A stretch of 64,000 nucleotides of DNA from Aliidiomarina sp. (lineage in GTDB: Bacteria > Pseudomonadota > Gammaproteobacteria > Enterobacterales > Alteromonadaceae). The notes beneath the pieces were generated by a model that was given only the letters and a program-made list of their open reading frames with translations, was not told the origin of the DNA and searched no databases. This document shows, piece after piece, positions 51,529 to 60,997 of the stretch; position 1 is the first letter of the stretch; every line of letters starts with the position of its first letter. The DNA lies in the NCBI RefSeq assembly GCF_022565475.1, contig NZ_JAIUMR010000001.1:351600-415599 (forward strand), written 5' to 3'. The position numbers and the translations under genes were made by a program.

Positions 51529-52522
51529 GTTACATCAATTACTTAATCGAGAAAAGCTGTCCGTTAAGGAAACTGAAAAACTCTTTGAGTACCTCATTCG
51601 TGGTCAGTTAACTCAAAATCAAATCACCGCAATTCTCGTCGCCTTAAAAATTCGTGGTGAAACATCCGAAGAAATCACCGGTGCCGCAAAAGCCTTGTTG
51701 GCCGGTAGTAAGCGCTTTCCTCAACTGGATTACGCCGTTGCCGATACCTGCGGTACTGGCGGCGATGGAAGCAACACGATCAATATTTCGACGGCAGCAG
51801 CACTGGTCTGCGCCAGTATGGGTTTGAAAATTGCCAAACACGGCAATCGCAGTGTGTCGTCGCGTTCAGGCTCTGCGGATGTGCTCGAGTCTTTAGGGAT
51901 TCCTCTCGACCTGTCACCCGATGAAAACAAACAGTTACTCGATGACTTTGGTTTTTGTTTTCTCTTCGCACCGCATTATCACCCTGGCGTGCGCTATGCG
52001 ATGCCGGTTCGGCAAGAGCTGAAAACGCGAACCATCTTCAATCTGCTCGGGCCACTGATTAATCCTGCACGGCCAAATGCGCAGTTGCTCGGTGTTTACA
52101 CGCCAGAACTGTGTCGCCCGTTTGCGGAAACACTGCAAATGCTGGGTTGTGAACGTGCCATGGTCGTCCATGGCAGTGGTCTTGATGAGCTGGCGTTACA
52201 TGGCGAAACACATGTAGTCGAAGTCAACGGCGATACGATTCAGGAATACACCCTGACACCGGCAGATTTTGGTCTCGAAACGGCGTCGATTGAAACCTTG
52301 CGCGGTGGCGATGCAGACCACAATGCGCGATTGTTACAAGCCGTTTTTGACGGCCAAGGTGTGCCACACCAACGCGATGCTATCGCCATGAATACGGCGG
52401 CGGTGCGTTACTTAACCGGCCATGAAACGTCGTTACGCGAAGCCTGTCAAGCAAGTCTTGAGCACCTCGCTTCTGGTGCTGTTGCAACACACCTTGCGTC
52501 GTTGCAGGAGGCGTTTCGATGA
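51521..52522 (+). CDS. trpD: Anthranilate phosphoribosyltransferase
   Basis: Joins anthranilate to phosphoribosyl pyrophosphate. About 333 residues from the ATG at 51521, which has AAGGAG before it and overlaps the last codons of trpG. Motifs are DTCGTGGDGSNTINISTA, KHGNRSVSSRSGSADVLE, FCFLFAPHYHPGVRYAMPVR and RTIFNLLGPLINPA. It overlaps trpCF by four bases. Confidence 0.95.
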   Translation: MRELHQLLNREKLSVKETEKLFEYLIRGQLTQNQITAILVALKIRGETSEEITGAAKALLAGSKRFPQLDYAVADTCGTGGDGSNTINISTAAALVCASMGLKIAKHGNRSVSSRSGSADVLESLGIPLDLSPDENKQLLDDFGFCFLFAPHYHPGVRYAMPVRQELKTRTIFNLLGPLINPARPNAQLLGVYTPELCRPFAETLQMLGCERAMVVHGSGLDELALHGETHVVEVNGDTIQEYTLTPADFGLETASIETLRGGDADHNARLLQAVFDGQGVPHQRDAIAMNTAAVRYLTGHETSLREACQASLEHLASGAVATHLASLQEAFR

Positions 52523-53949
52523 AACACTATCAAATGCCGGGTGACACACCCTCAATTCTGCGCACCATCGTTGATACCCGCCAAGACCGTCTAGCGTTGC
52601 TGCAGCATGACTATCCGGAAGCCGAGATTATTGCGGCCGCCAAAGCGAGTACTCGGCCAGTGCGCGACTTTAGCGCAGCGCTGAAAGCGCCAAATGCGCA
52701 ATTTATCCTTGAATGTAAAAAGGCATCGCCGTCCAAAGGCATCATTCGACCTGATTTCGACCCAGTCGCGATTGCCCGTATTTACCAAAGTTATGCGGCA
52801 GCAATTTCGGTGCTAACCGAGCCAGACTATTTTCAAGGTGATTTTGCCTACTTACAGGCTGTCAGTAACCAAGTTCGCTGCCCAGTGTTATGCAAAGACT
52901 TTATCTTTAGTCGCTACCAAGTCGCTCTCGCTCGCTACTTCGGTGCCGATGCGATTTTGCTCATGCTGTCAATTCTTGATGATGAGACTTACCTAGAACT
53001 TGCCGAATTCGCCAACCAACTTGGGCTGCATATCTTGACTGAAGTCAGTGACCCAACCGAAATGAAGCGCGCCAATCAACTGGGCGCCAGCGTAATTGGC
53101 ATTAATCATCGCAACCTCCGTGATATGTCGGTCGATCTTGAACGCAGCAAAGCGCTTGCTCCTCTGGCACCTGAAGGTGCGGTGCTGATTGCCGAGTCTG
53201 GCATTGAGAATAATCAACAGGTACGTCACATTGCGCCGCACGTTGACGGTTTTTTAGTCGGAGGCTCTCTCACCGCGCAAAACGATATTGATTTGGCCTG
53301 TCGCCAGCTCATTTATGGCTCGCACAAAGTCTGTGGCATCACCTCGGCTGCCCAAGCCTTCGCCGCGCGCGATAGCGGTGCGACCTTCGCTGGCTTTATT
53401 TTTGCCCAGCGCTCGAGCCGCAAAGTCAATCAAGAACAAGCGCAGGCAATTCGTCAACAAGTGAGCGGCCTGCGTTATGTTGGGGTACTCAGCGCCGACG
53501 ATTACCGAGACACAGAGACACTGATCGCCAGCGCAGTTGCCCTTGCTGAGGCGCTTGATTTAGCCGCAATTCAAATTCATGATCTGGCGACATCGGAGCA
53601 GCAAACGTTCGCCACATTAAAGCAACGCTTGCCATCGACGACCAAGCTCCATTTGGCGTACTCGGTCAGTGCGGCGAGTGCCGCTGATTTTCGACCCGAT
53701 GCAAGCGTCGATCATTACGTACTTGATCACGGCAAAGGCGGTTCTGGCAAGACTTTCGATTGGTCTTTGATTCAGCACTTCCCAGCCGATCAAGCGATTC
53801 TTGCAGGTGGTCTGCAGATCGAAAATTTACCTGAGGCATTGCAACAATCCTGCTATGCACTCGATTTAAACTCCGGTTTTGAGCGAACGCCCGGCCACAA
53901 AGACGCCGCAAAACTTACTCAAGCCTTTAATATAATCCGCAGTTATTAA
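52519..53949 (+). CDS. trpCF: Bifunctional indole-3-glycerol phosphate synthase / phosphoribosylanthranilate isomerase
   Basis: Carries out the two steps from phosphoribosylanthranilate to indoleglycerol phosphate. The N-terminal TrpC barrel (about 1-255) has [61 protein letters not shown] and [12 protein letters not shown]. The C-terminal TrpF barrel (about 260-476) has [32 protein letters not shown] and [14 protein letters not shown]. The fusion is the usual gammaproteobacterial one; some annotations call the whole gene trpC. Confidence 0.95.
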   Translation: MKHYQMPGDTPSILRTIVDTRQDRLALLQHDYPEAEIIAAAKASTRPVRDFSAALKAPNAQFILECKKASPSKGIIRPDFDPVAIARIYQSYAAAISVLTEPDYFQGDFAYLQAVSNQVRCPVLCKDFIFSRYQVALARYFGADAILLMLSILDDETYLELAEFANQLGLHILTEVSDPTEMKRANQLGASVIGINHRNLRDMSVDLERSKALAPLAPEGAVLIAESGIENNQQVRHIAPHVDGFLVGGSLTAQNDIDLACRQLIYGSHKVCGITSAAQAFAARDSGATFAGFIFAQRSSRKVNQEQAQAIRQQVSGLRYVGVLSADDYRDTETLIASAVALAEALDLAAIQIHDLATSEQQTFATLKQRLPSTTKLHLAYSVSAASAADFRPDASVDHYVLDHGKGGSGKTFDWSLIQHFPADQAILAGGLQIENLPEALQQSCYALDLNSGFERTPGHKDAAKLTQAFNIIRSY

Positions 53950-53959
53950 GGAACTTACG

Positions 53960-55180
53960 ATGTCAGATGCCAAAATGAATGCGTACTTTGGCGATTTCGG
54001 TGGTCAGTTTGTCCCGGAAATCCTATTACCGGCGCTGGACCAGCTTGAACAAGCGTTTTTAGACGCCCAAGCCGATCCCGAATTCAATGCCGAGTTCAAA
54101 GACTTATTACAAACTTACTTGGGTCGGCCAACGCCCCTGACCCTGTGTAAAAATTTAACTGCAGGTTCGCCGGTCAAGATCTATTTGAAACGCGAAGATC
54201 TGTTGCATGGTGGCGCACACAAAACCAACCAGGTTCTTGGTCAAGCCTTGTTAGCCAAGCGCATGGGTAAAAAACGTATTATCGCTGAAACCGGTGCCGG
54301 CCAACACGGTACCGCGACCGCCCTCGCCTGTGCATTACTTGACCTTGAATGTGTCATTTACATGGGTCGCAAAGACGCCGAACGGCAACAGCCGAATGTG
54401 TTCCGTATGGAGCTCATGGGCGCAACCGTGATCCCCGTCGACGCGGGTAGCGGCACACTGAAAGACGCCGTCAATGAAGCCATGCGCGATTGGACCGCAA
54501 GTTATCCCACCACGCATTACTTACTCGGCACCGCTGCCGGCCCGCATCCGTTCCCGACCATTGTGCGTGAATTCCACCGCATGATCGGTGCCGAAGCAAA
54601 AGAACAAATTCTCGCCCAAGAAGGTCGTTTACCCGACGAAGTCATTGCCTGTGTTGGTGGTGGCTCGAACGCAATCGGCATGTTTGCTGAATTTATCGAC
54701 GAACCGAGTGTCCGCTTAACCGGGGTTGAACCGGCGGGTAAAGGCGTCGACACGGGTCACCATGGCGCCACACTCACCGCAGGTAAACCCGGTGTTCTGC
54801 ATGGTTGCCGGTCATTCTTAATGCAAGAAGACGACGGCCAAATTGAAGAAAGCTACTCAGTGTCCGCTGGACTTGATTACCCGGGCGTTGGCCCACAACA
54901 TGCACATTTGAATGCGATAGGTCGCGCCCAATACACCAGCGTCACCGACGACGAAGCATTGGCTGCATTTAAACTGCTGTCTCAAGCCGAAGGCATTATT
55001 CCCGCGCTTGAATCCGCCCATGCCCTTGCTTACGCCGTAAAACGCGCGCAAAGCAGCGATAAGCCGGAAGTGCTATTAGTCAATTTATCGGGACGCGGTG
55101 ATAAAGACATCGACCATGTGCGGAAAATTTTCGCCGCCGAAGAACAAGAACGCGCAGCGAAAGGAGGAGCCTCGTCATGA
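53960..55180 (+). CDS. trpB: Tryptophan synthase beta subunit
   Basis: Condenses indole with serine using pyridoxal phosphate. The 406 residues contain [14 protein letters not shown], the cofactor lysine in [47 protein letters not shown] (phosphate loop) and [15 protein letters not shown]. It lies ten bases after trpCF and overlaps trpA by four bases. The length is typical of TrpB1. Confidence 0.97.
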   Translation: MSDAKMNAYFGDFGGQFVPEILLPALDQLEQAFLDAQADPEFNAEFKDLLQTYLGRPTPLTLCKNLTAGSPVKIYLKREDLLHGGAHKTNQVLGQALLAKRMGKKRIIAETGAGQHGTATALACALLDLECVIYMGRKDAERQQPNVFRMELMGATVIPVDAGSGTLKDAVNEAMRDWTASYPTTHYLLGTAAGPHPFPTIVREFHRMIGAEAKEQILAQEGRLPDEVIACVGGGSNAIGMFAEFIDEPSVRLTGVEPAGKGVDTGHHGATLTAGKPGVLHGCRSFLMQEDDGQIEESYSVSAGLDYPGVGPQHAHLNAIGRAQYTSVTDDEALAAFKLLSQAEGIIPALESAHALAYAVKRAQSSDKPEVLLVNLSGRGDKDIDHVRKIFAAEEQERAAKGGASS

Positions 55181-55986
55181 GTCAGCGTTATGACCAATTA
55201 TTTCGTCAGTTAAAAGCTAAAGGCGAAGGCGCATTTGTGCCGTTTGTGACGATTGGCGATCCGAATATCGAGCTCAGTGAAAAGATTATTCGTTGCCTGA
55301 TTGAAAATGGCGCCGATGCACTTGAACTTGGCTTGCCCTTTTCTGACCCTGTCGCTGACGGGCCGGTCATTCAAGCGGCAAATATTCGTGCGCTCAGCCA
55401 GCCGTTAAAAATCCAACAATGCTTTGACCTGATTGCCCGCATTCGCGCCGACTATCCGGAGCTACCGATTGGACTATTGGTTTACTGCAACCTAGTGGTC
55501 TCGAATGGCACGAACCAGTTTTATCAGCGCGCAAAAGCCGCTGGGGTTGACTCGGTTTTGATTGCGGACGTGCCCTTGCGGGAAGGCAAGCACTTCTCTG
55601 AAATCGCCAAAACACATGACATTGCACCGATTTTCATCGCACCACCAGACGCCAGTGAAGCGACGCTTAAAAGCGTCGCCGCTGCCAGCGAAGGCTATAT
55701 CTATCTGCTTAGCCGTGCCGGTGTCACAGGAGCCAACGACACCCTAAATGCACCAGCCGAAGCTCTGCTGAGCACCTTGCGTGACGCAGGTGGTGCGCCA
55801 GCACTACTCGGGTTCGGCATCGCTCAACCTGAGCACGTTCGCCAAGCCATCAGCGCAGGTGCAGCCGGCGCGATCAGCGGTTCAGCCGTGGTGAAAATCA
55901 TCGAGAACAACCTCGATCAACCGACGCAATTACTTGAGCAACTCGGCGCTTTCGTTGCGAAGATGAAAGCCGCGACACGCGGATAA
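55177..55986 (+). CDS. trpA: Tryptophan synthase alpha subunit
   Basis: Cleaves indoleglycerol phosphate and channels indole to TrpB. The 269-residue barrel has [19 protein letters not shown], the catalytic Glu and Asp in [43 protein letters not shown] and [11 protein letters not shown]. It is the last gene of the trp operon and is followed by a strong terminator. Confidence 0.97.
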   Translation: MSQRYDQLFRQLKAKGEGAFVPFVTIGDPNIELSEKIIRCLIENGADALELGLPFSDPVADGPVIQAANIRALSQPLKIQQCFDLIARIRADYPELPIGLLVYCNLVVSNGTNQFYQRAKAAGVDSVLIADVPLREGKHFSEIAKTHDIAPIFIAPPDASEATLKSVAAASEGYIYLLSRAGVTGANDTLNAPAEALLSTLRDAGGAPALLGFGIAQPEHVRQAISAGAAGAISGSAVVKIIENNLDQPTQLLEQLGAFVAKMKAATRG

Positions 55987-56005
55987 ACTGGTGATGTTAG
56001 AAATG

Positions 56006-56036
56006 AAAACGGACATCTTCGGATGTCCGTTTTTTC
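56006..56036 (+). terminator. trp operon terminator
   Basis: AAAACGGACATC and GATGTCCGTTTT pair perfectly around a stable TTCG loop, followed by a T-run. It lies 20 bases after the trpA stop. Confidence 0.9.
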
Positions 56037-56217
56037 ATCAGTTCATTCCACTTGCTGTCCGATAGTAATCAGACTAAAGTTATCAAATCAAATACATACC
56101 AAGCGGCACCAGTGTTTCCAGATGAACACGAAGCAGGCATGCACGGTTTTCAAGAAGTGAGCGCAGGAAGCGCATGATGAAATACTCAGTATCCATACGA
56201 CCACAAGGAATAATAGA

Positions 56218-57117
56218 ATGAGATTGCTTGCCGTTTTAGCTCTTGCCAGTGTTGCCGCAATGACTGGTTGTGCGACTCAAGATGGTCAGCACACAGCACA
56301 CGAAACCGAAGCCAGCGCTCACGCGCATGTTGCAGAGCCAGTTTCTGATTGGGAAATACAACAACAGCGACAAAATTTGGCTGAAAATAGCCTAGGCAAA
56401 GGCTTTGGCCCGCAAGCGCCACGTGATATTGACTCACCCCATGGGACAAACCCTCGGGTGTTTGGCGCAGCGCCTGAATATGCACAAATGAATTTGTGTG
56501 ATATCCACTTTCATAAGCATGCGGAGCACAAAGGTGGCGAGTTCACAACCTATGCGGGTAATGGTGATGGGCACGGTTATAAGACTGGCTTTCGATATTC
56601 AGGAACCTTGTCGACTAACGAACTCGAACCGACTAAAGAAGCGATCTGTCCCAGTCAACATGGTGCGGTTTATCCCGGTGATACCATTGAAGTTCATTAT
56701 GTCTACTCAACTGCCAATGCAGCACCGGGAAATTCTTTAAGTACGTGTTTCCAAGAGTCTACGGTCAACCCACAACTCCGCGTAGAGGCGCAAGTATTTG
56801 TGCTTGTAAACGATAAAAACGCGCTTGATTTTGTTGAACTAAACCAAGTAGGCAAGCAAAACGGCTATTACCAAGCGCTTGGTCTTCTCAACAATACCGG
56901 AGATCCAGTTCAGTATATCGGTTCGACCACGGGACCTTCCTATAATGAACAGCCCTCTCCTTTTCAAGTCACGTGGAGCGTTCGTCCAAAAGTCGCAAAG
57001 GTTAATATTGAGACCGTTGGGCAGTGGTGCAAAAGCAACGAATTTGATGAAAATCACGCACATGGCGTGAGAAACCTTGTCGTTAATCAAGATATGTTGT
57101 CAGAAATTGAGCGCTAG
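56218..57117 (+). CDS. Delta-class carbonic anhydrase, exported lipoprotein
   Basis: A 299-residue lipoprotein with lipobox AAMTGC (Cys about 18), then a His-rich linker and a domain I recognise as the delta-class carbonic anhydrase family, first known from marine diatoms and dinoflagellates. Motifs are MNLCDIHFHKHAEHKGGEF, with a cluster of possible zinc-ligand histidines, EAICPSQHGAVYPGDTIEVHYVYS, and a C-terminal region with WSVRPKVAKVNI and CKSNEFDENHAHGVRNLV. It would hydrate CO2 at the cell surface or in the periplasm. AAGGA precedes the ATG. It is monocistronic and lies between the trp terminator and the cassette region. Confidence 0.75.
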   Translation: MRLLAVLALASVAAMTGCATQDGQHTAHETEASAHAHVAEPVSDWEIQQQRQNLAENSLGKGFGPQAPRDIDSPHGTNPRVFGAAPEYAQMNLCDIHFHKHAEHKGGEFTTYAGNGDGHGYKTGFRYSGTLSTNELEPTKEAICPSQHGAVYPGDTIEVHYVYSTANAAPGNSLSTCFQESTVNPQLRVEAQVFVLVNDKNALDFVELNQVGKQNGYYQALGLLNNTGDPVQYIGSTTGPSYNEQPSPFQVTWSVRPKVAKVNIETVGQWCKSNEFDENHAHGVRNLVVNQDMLSEIER

Positions 57118-57250
57118 CGTTTTGGAGATCGTGGCCTTTCCATCCTTTATGGCGGAAAGGTCAAACCTATTTTTTACCGCGGTATTTCGTCGAAAAACAC
57201 GTCTACTCAACTTCAACGAGAAACTCCTGTTCCAATCTAAAGATTACCAA

Positions 57251-58471
57251 TCACCAATGTCTTTCAACCCAGTCATCTTCAGGAGCGATAATGATGAAAT
57301 CATAATTCTGAATCACACGCCTTTCCCAGTCAGTTCCATGCAATGTGCCGTTCAATAATTGCTCTCTCAGCGGCCGAAGGTCTGTTAATGTCCACTTCTC
57401 TCGCTCACCTACGCTTAAGAATCGCTCAAAGCCCTCCCATCCCCGTTGACCTTTCATGTCCTTGCCTGCAACAAAACGGTTTAAATAGTAGATATGAACT
57501 GAAGACTGACTTCGAGATTCAGCCAATTGATATATGTGGTTTCCGATATCATAGAGATTCAATGGGCTACGTTGACGCCCCATGTGAAATGAGCCCATTT
57601 TAAGAAAGACTTTGGGTTCCTGATTTGCTTGCAACGATTCTTCAAAATTACGGTTAAAATTTTCTTTGAAGTATTTGATTCGACGGGGCTCGCTGACTTC
57701 GCCCTTCTCAGCCAAGCAATAAATTTCCGTGGTTTGTCGAAGAGCGTCCAAAATCAACTGAATATCAGGGTCGTCGGAGTTCGCAAAACTTTGCAGGTAA
57801 GTCTGAAAATCAGCATCATTTTTAATGCGACAACTACGATGGAAGCTGCTAATGAATAATTCCATAAATTGATTACGCCTATCCAACCTAGATATTTTGC
57901 GCGTCAATTTCCGGTGAAGTCTGAGCTGATTTCGGGTAATAGATTCACCCGCCAAAGCCGCAAGCTCATCTATCAGATAGATGTAAGAAAAGTAGAACTC
58001 CTGATCCATCCCCCAAAGTTCATAGCCCAGTGCGTCGGCAGTGGAAAGAAAACGCAGATCGGTTTGGCCTTCAAAAAAGGGTATCGGGATAATGTCAAAC
58101 AAGCGAGATGAATAGGTTGCATAAAACGCGGATACTTCAGGTTTGCTTTCTCGAATAAGATTTTGCAGCTTTTGGGCAGAGTAAGGTCCGGTTTCAACGG
58201 CAAAATAATTAAATCCATGGGGCTCCAGCGTATGCAACAACGCTTCTGTTAATTCGCCGAGATTGATTCTATTGTGTAACTCCCCCAATGCAACAAAATG
58301 GGCTTGTTCTAAAGACGCGGTCAAGGAATCTGCACCGATGAAAGTTCCAGAATTAATGTCAAAATAAACCGTATTTTGTGCTATCAAGTCCTCATTTAAA
58401 CTGAGTATTTCCCTTTCAGTATCAGGGCTTAAGAAATGAATACTAAATAAGATTAGTAGCAGAATATTCAT
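57251..58471 (-). CDS. Exported ChaN/erythromycin-esterase-like protein of unknown function
   Basis: A 406-residue protein with a short hydrophobic N terminus (NILLLILFSIHFL) that looks like a signal peptide. The motifs HFVALGELHNRINLGELTEALL, FNYFAVETGP and, late in the protein, FLKMGSFHMGRQR echo the GExH and conserved His pattern of the ChaN/EreA/TraB-like fold. The substrate is unknown, and the resemblance is by pattern only. Base composition is lower in GC than the trp genes nearby, consistent with transfer. It lies at the inner end of the cassette array; a cassette origin is likely but not proven. Confidence 0.55.
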   Translation of the reverse strand: MNILLLILFSIHFLSPDTEREILSLNEDLIAQNTVYFDINSGTFIGADSLTASLEQAHFVALGELHNRINLGELTEALLHTLEPHGFNYFAVETGPYSAQKLQNLIRESKPEVSAFYATYSSRLFDIIPIPFFEGQTDLRFLSTADALGYELWGMDQEFYFSYIYLIDELAALAGESITRNQLRLHRKLTRKISRLDRRNQFMELFISSFHRSCRIKNDADFQTYLQSFANSDDPDIQLILDALRQTTEIYCLAEKGEVSEPRRIKYFKENFNRNFEESLQANQEPKVFLKMGSFHMGRQRSPLNLYDIGNHIYQLAESRSQSSVHIYYLNRFVAGKDMKGQRGWEGFERFLSVGEREKWTLTDLRPLREQLLNGTLHGTDWERRVIQNYDFIIIAPEDDWVERHW

Positions 58472-58489
58472 TAAGATTATCCAATCATA

Positions 58490-58556
58490 TCCATCAGGGT
58501 TTCCTACGTATCTGTCGAAAAGACTGGCGACGAGCCGTGCTGCGTTTTGTTAGACA
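58490..58556 (-). other. Degenerate attC-like site after the SDR gene
   Basis: GTCTAAC (minus strand; GTTAGAC at 58549-58555 on plus) directly follows the SDR stop codon and fits the R'' core. The following sequence can only partly pair, and no R' core is seen before the next gene, so the site looks truncated. Confidence 0.5.
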
Positions 58557-59357
58557 TTATTTCGCAGGCGTGCCAGCTGAACCGGCAAGAATGCCGCCAT
58601 CAATGTTTATCTCCGCTCCAGTCATATAACCTGACTCATTTGAAGCCAGCATAACCGCTACCGCGGCAACTTCTTCGGGTAAACCAAAACGCCGAAGCGG
58701 TGTGTCTTGAACAAAAGCCGCCATGTTCGCTTCGCGCTCAGGCTCAGTACCCAGCATTGGCTCCCACATCGGAGTCAGAATTGCTGCTGGGTGAATTGAA
58801 TTGCATCGCACCTTCAAATTCTGCTCTGCACAATACAAGGCGACACTTTTCGTATGATTACGCACAGCCGCTTTACTTGAAGCATAGGCTGCGGCGGTCG
58901 GGATACCAACAATTCCAGACCGTGAGGATATGTTAATAATCGAGCCCTCGCCCGTGTTGCGCATGGCTTTTATGGCGTACTTACATCCTAAAAATACCCC
59001 ATCGAGATTAGTCTCATGTACTTTTCGCCATGCATCTAGAGTTGCATGCTCTGGATCGTGAGCAACAAAGCCCTCTTCAAAGCCGGTAATTCCCGCATTA
59101 TTAACAACAATATCTAACCGACCGTGGGCGTCGATTATTTCCTCAGTAAGCTGCTGCCAAGCTTGCTCGTGACGAACATCCAATAACGCAAAGCGAGCGA
59201 ATTCGCCAAGGGATGACGCTACTTTTTGTCCGTTATTCTGATCAATATCGGTGACATATACAAAAGCACCTTCCGCGGCAAAATGCCGAGCAATCGACTC
59301 ACCAATCCCTTTGGCAGCGCCTGTGACTAACGCAATTTTTCCTTCGAGCCTCAACAT
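58557..59357 (-). CDS. Short-chain dehydrogenase/reductase (SDR)
   Basis: A 266-residue NAD(P)-dependent oxidoreductase of the classical SDR family. Seen are the cofactor loop [13 protein letters not shown], an Asp at the end of strand two (VTDIDQNNG) suggesting NAD+, NNAGITG, the catalytic Ser and Tyr/Lys in [25 protein letters not shown], and the C-terminal GAEINIDGG. The substrate is unknown. The ATG lies 15 bases after an R'-like GTTAGAG with AGAGGA between, the layout of a gene cassette. Confidence 0.85.
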   Translation of the reverse strand: MLRLEGKIALVTGAAKGIGESIARHFAAEGAFVYVTDIDQNNGQKVASSLGEFARFALLDVRHEQAWQQLTEEIIDAHGRLDIVVNNAGITGFEEGFVAHDPEHATLDAWRKVHETNLDGVFLGCKYAIKAMRNTGEGSIINISSRSGIVGIPTAAAYASSKAAVRNHTKSVALYCAEQNLKVRCNSIHPAAILTPMWEPMLGTEPEREANMAAFVQDTPLRRFGLPEEVAAVAVMLASNESGYMTGAEINIDGGILAGSAGTPAK

Positions 59358-59371
59358 TCGGTCCTCTTAAT

Positions 59372-59410
59372 CTCTAACGCCACGCTTATTGTGGCCGGAA
59401 CGAAATTACG
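59372..59410 (-). other. attC-like site between the SDR gene and the four-helix membrane protein gene
   Basis: On the minus strand GCCAC and GTGGC form a small hairpin ending in the R'-like core GTTAGAG (CTCTAAC at 59372-59378 on plus), just before the SDR ribosome site. The R'' core is not clear. The start core resembles the GTCTAAC after the SDR gene. Confidence 0.5.
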
Positions 59411-59864
59411 CAACTTGTTTGGCATTTTTACCACCTAAAACTGGCCACTGCTGCCAAGTCCCTACAGCGAACAAGCTGCCAATAAACAAACATATCCCTG
59501 AACTAACTAACCAAAACGTCAGGCTGTTTTCTGGGAACATCGGCATTAACCCAACGAAAAAAACGCCACGAAATAAGAATATAGTGGCAATGAGGACTAG
59601 CGCCAATTTTGTAAGCGGTAAACGTTCAATTGCACCCGCGCCCGACAAGCCATAAAGCGCCCAAACCAGAAGCACCATAACAATGACGGAAGTTACAACG
59701 GTCGGATACCAAAGCCCTTGCTCTGCCATCTGGGCCATTTGCTCACCTGCACCAAAGAAGCGATACCAATCGCCTCCGAAAATAATACAGCCAACATGAG
59801 CAAGTGCGGCAGCAAAACAACATATTGCCGCAGCCAGTAAATACCTGTTACTTGAAGTGTGCAT
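59406..59864 (-). CDS. Hypothetical four-helix membrane protein (cassette)
   Basis: About 152 residues from the ATG at 59864, preceded by AAGGAGG. Four hydrophobic helices are visible, roughly at 8-28, 50-72, 82-104 and 115-135. I do not recognise a named family; proteins of this size and shape are common in environmental cassettes. A longer frame from 59918 is less likely. Confidence 0.6.
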   Translation of the reverse strand: MHTSSNRYLLAAAICCFAAALAHVGCIIFGGDWYRFFGAGEQMAQMAEQGLWYPTVVTSVIVMVLLVWALYGLSGAGAIERLPLTKLALVLIATIFLFRGVFFVGLMPMFPENSLTFWLVSSGICLFIGSLFAVGTWQQWPVLGGKNAKQVA

Positions 59865-59923
59865 CTTCCCTCCTTCAATGCCTGACTTTCCAATAGCGGG
59901 TGCAGACATGTGGGGCATAATAG

Positions 59924-59987
59924 CGAAGCCGCCCCGCTTGTATGCGTCCCAGCGAACGTAGTGAGTGTGTTGATTAGCTTGTTAGCC
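59924..59987 (-). other. attC-like site after the 107-residue gene
   Basis: R'' core GGCTAAC (GTTAGCC at 59981-59987 on plus) lies five bases after the stop of the gene at 59993. It is the exact complement of the GTTAGCC that precedes the same gene at 60334. The rest pairs partly (GGGGC/GCCCC); the distal R' core is unclear. Confidence 0.6.
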
Positions 59988-59992
59988 TTTGC

Positions 59993-60316
59993 TTACGAAG
60001 TCCTTTTTTGAAACTTACGCATAGCTCTGACGACATTAATGATGGGCAATGTCGAGAAGAGAACAAAAATAGCTATGAATAGTAAAAGGTTGAAATAAGC
60101 TAAGTAAACCAACACCCCAACTAAGATTTGTACTGCACCTGATAATAAAAAGCTATTGCCTACGTATTTGCAGAAAGCAGGTAGGTCGGTAATTTTAGAA
60201 AAATCGATTCCGTTAAGCACATCCGCTTTTTGTTTGAAGCTAAGCAGATTGCCAATGATTAGATATATAAAACCGCTTAAGCAGGATATTGAAAGAATTA
60301 GAAAATCTGTTTCCAT
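59993..60316 (-). CDS. Hypothetical membrane protein, DUF3784-like (cassette)
   Basis: A 107-residue protein with three hydrophobic helices (about 6-25, 50-72 and 74-92) and a basic C terminus. The pattern, a first helix, then a loop with a Lys-rich turn and a conserved-looking Gly pair before helix two, recalls DUF3784 proteins, but this is tentative. The ATG follows AAGGA and lies 18 bases from the R' core GTTAGCC, as expected for a cassette gene. Confidence 0.6.
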   Translation of the reverse strand: METDFLILSISCLSGFIYLIIGNLLSFKQKADVLNGIDFSKITDLPAFCKYVGNSFLLSGAVQILVGVLVYLAYFNLLLFIAIFVLFSTLPIINVVRAMRKFQKRTS

Positions 60317-60333
60317 GAAAAATCCTTTTTAGT

Positions 60334-60392
60334 GGCTAACGCCCCGCTAATGTGCATCGCTTGCGGTGTCACTTTTAAGCGGCTTGTTAGCT
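60334..60392 (-). other. Complete 59-bp attC site after the BrnA gene
   Basis: On the minus strand AGCTAACAAGCCGCT and AGCGGGGCGTTAGCC pair as imperfect inverted repeats around a central segment. R'' is AGCTAAC (60386-60392 on plus) and R' is GTTAGCC (60334-60340). One extra base bulges in one arm, as in functional attC sites. The brnA stop codon lies inside the site. It is the best-preserved site in the array. Confidence 0.85.
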
Positions 60393-60616
60393 GCTTCAGC
60401 TCGCAAACGTTCCACCAACCAGACTTTGATAATTGATTGCCGAGTAACACCGATTCGAGCAGCTTCACGGTCAAGCGACTCCACGACCCAAGCCGGAAAA
60501 TCAACGTTAATGCGCTTCGCTTCTTGGTTCACTCGTCGCGCACTCTTAACGTCCAGATCATCGATGATGTCATCTGCATCTTCATCAAATTTCTTGTCAA
60601 AATCTTTAGCTTTCAT
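60347..60616 (-). CDS. brnA: BrnA-like antitoxin
   Basis: An 89-residue antitoxin of the BrnA/CopG ribbon-helix-helix type. After an acidic N terminus the DNA-binding part reads RINVDFPAWVVESLDREAARIGVTRQSIIKVWLVERL, a strand and two helices. It would neutralise BrnT and repress the operon. It overlaps the brnT gene by eleven bases, and its stop codon lies within the attC site. Confidence 0.85.
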   Translation of the reverse strand: MKAKDFDKKFDEDADDIIDDLDVKSARRVNQEAKRINVDFPAWVVESLDREAARIGVTRQSIIKVWLVERLRAEAANKPLKSDTASDAH

Positions 60617-60869
60617 ACAACTCTACCTCTCTCTTGCGCGAGCGTCTTACCGAGATGAGACGAATCCTCTCCTCTCGGTAAGTGATAACAGCGGACCAAT
60701 GTTTGCTACCAATAAGACCAATAACGAGGTAGCGAGGTTCATCGGCAGTCTTTGCTTGAATCTCAAGTAAATCTTGGTCATCCCATAAGGCCTGCGCGTC
60801 ACGGAAGTCCATTCCATGCTTCTTTAGATTCGCTTGGCTCTTATCATTATCAAACTCAAAAATGTGCAT
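60606..60869 (-). CDS. brnT: BrnT-like ribonuclease toxin
   Basis: An 87-residue toxin of the BrnT family, a RelE-like ribonuclease. Family motifs are FEFDNDKSQANLKKHGMDFRDA near the start, then DEPRYLVIGLIG, VITYREERIRLISVRRSRKREVELYE, which provides the catalytic Arg and His/Lys-like residues. The order toxin then antitoxin is the normal one. An inverted repeat at 60868-60897 covers its start and is a likely autorepression site. Confidence 0.87.
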   Translation of the reverse strand: MHIFEFDNDKSQANLKKHGMDFRDAQALWDDQDLLEIQAKTADEPRYLVIGLIGSKHWSAVITYREERIRLISVRRSRKREVELYES

Positions 60870-60897
60870 GAGTATAAATTATTCCTTTTTTACTCAT
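60868..60897 (-). promoter_or_regulatory. Inverted repeat over the brnT start (candidate BrnA operator)
   Basis: ATGAGTA (60868-60874) and TACTCAT (60891-60897) are perfect seven-base arms around an AT-rich centre. The site overlaps the ribosome site and start codon of brnT. Ribbon-helix-helix antitoxins normally bind such repeats to repress their own operon. Confidence 0.55.
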
Positions 60898-60925
60898 TTA
60901 GCAAGGAAGGGTAGAAAAGTATGGC

Positions 60926-60997
60926 TGCTAATGCCGCGCTCTACGGAAATTTGGGAGCGCTATCGAGTAAATTTTCTGCAGAAGCACCGTGTTACGA
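60926..60997 (-). other. attC-like site after the GNAT gene
   Basis: R'' core TCGTAAC overlaps the GNAT stop (GTTACGA at 60991-60997 on plus), and an altered R' reads CATTAGC (GCTAATG at 60927-60933). R'' is the exact complement of the GTTACGA in front of the GNAT gene. About 60 bases of this site are clearly homologous to the site at 61935-62000. Confidence 0.7.

Noticed and set aside
57135..57175. CCTTTCC/GGAAAGG hairpin after the carbonic anhydrase gene, with a T-run further on.
   Set aside because: The T-run begins about ten bases past the stem, too far for a standard intrinsic terminator.
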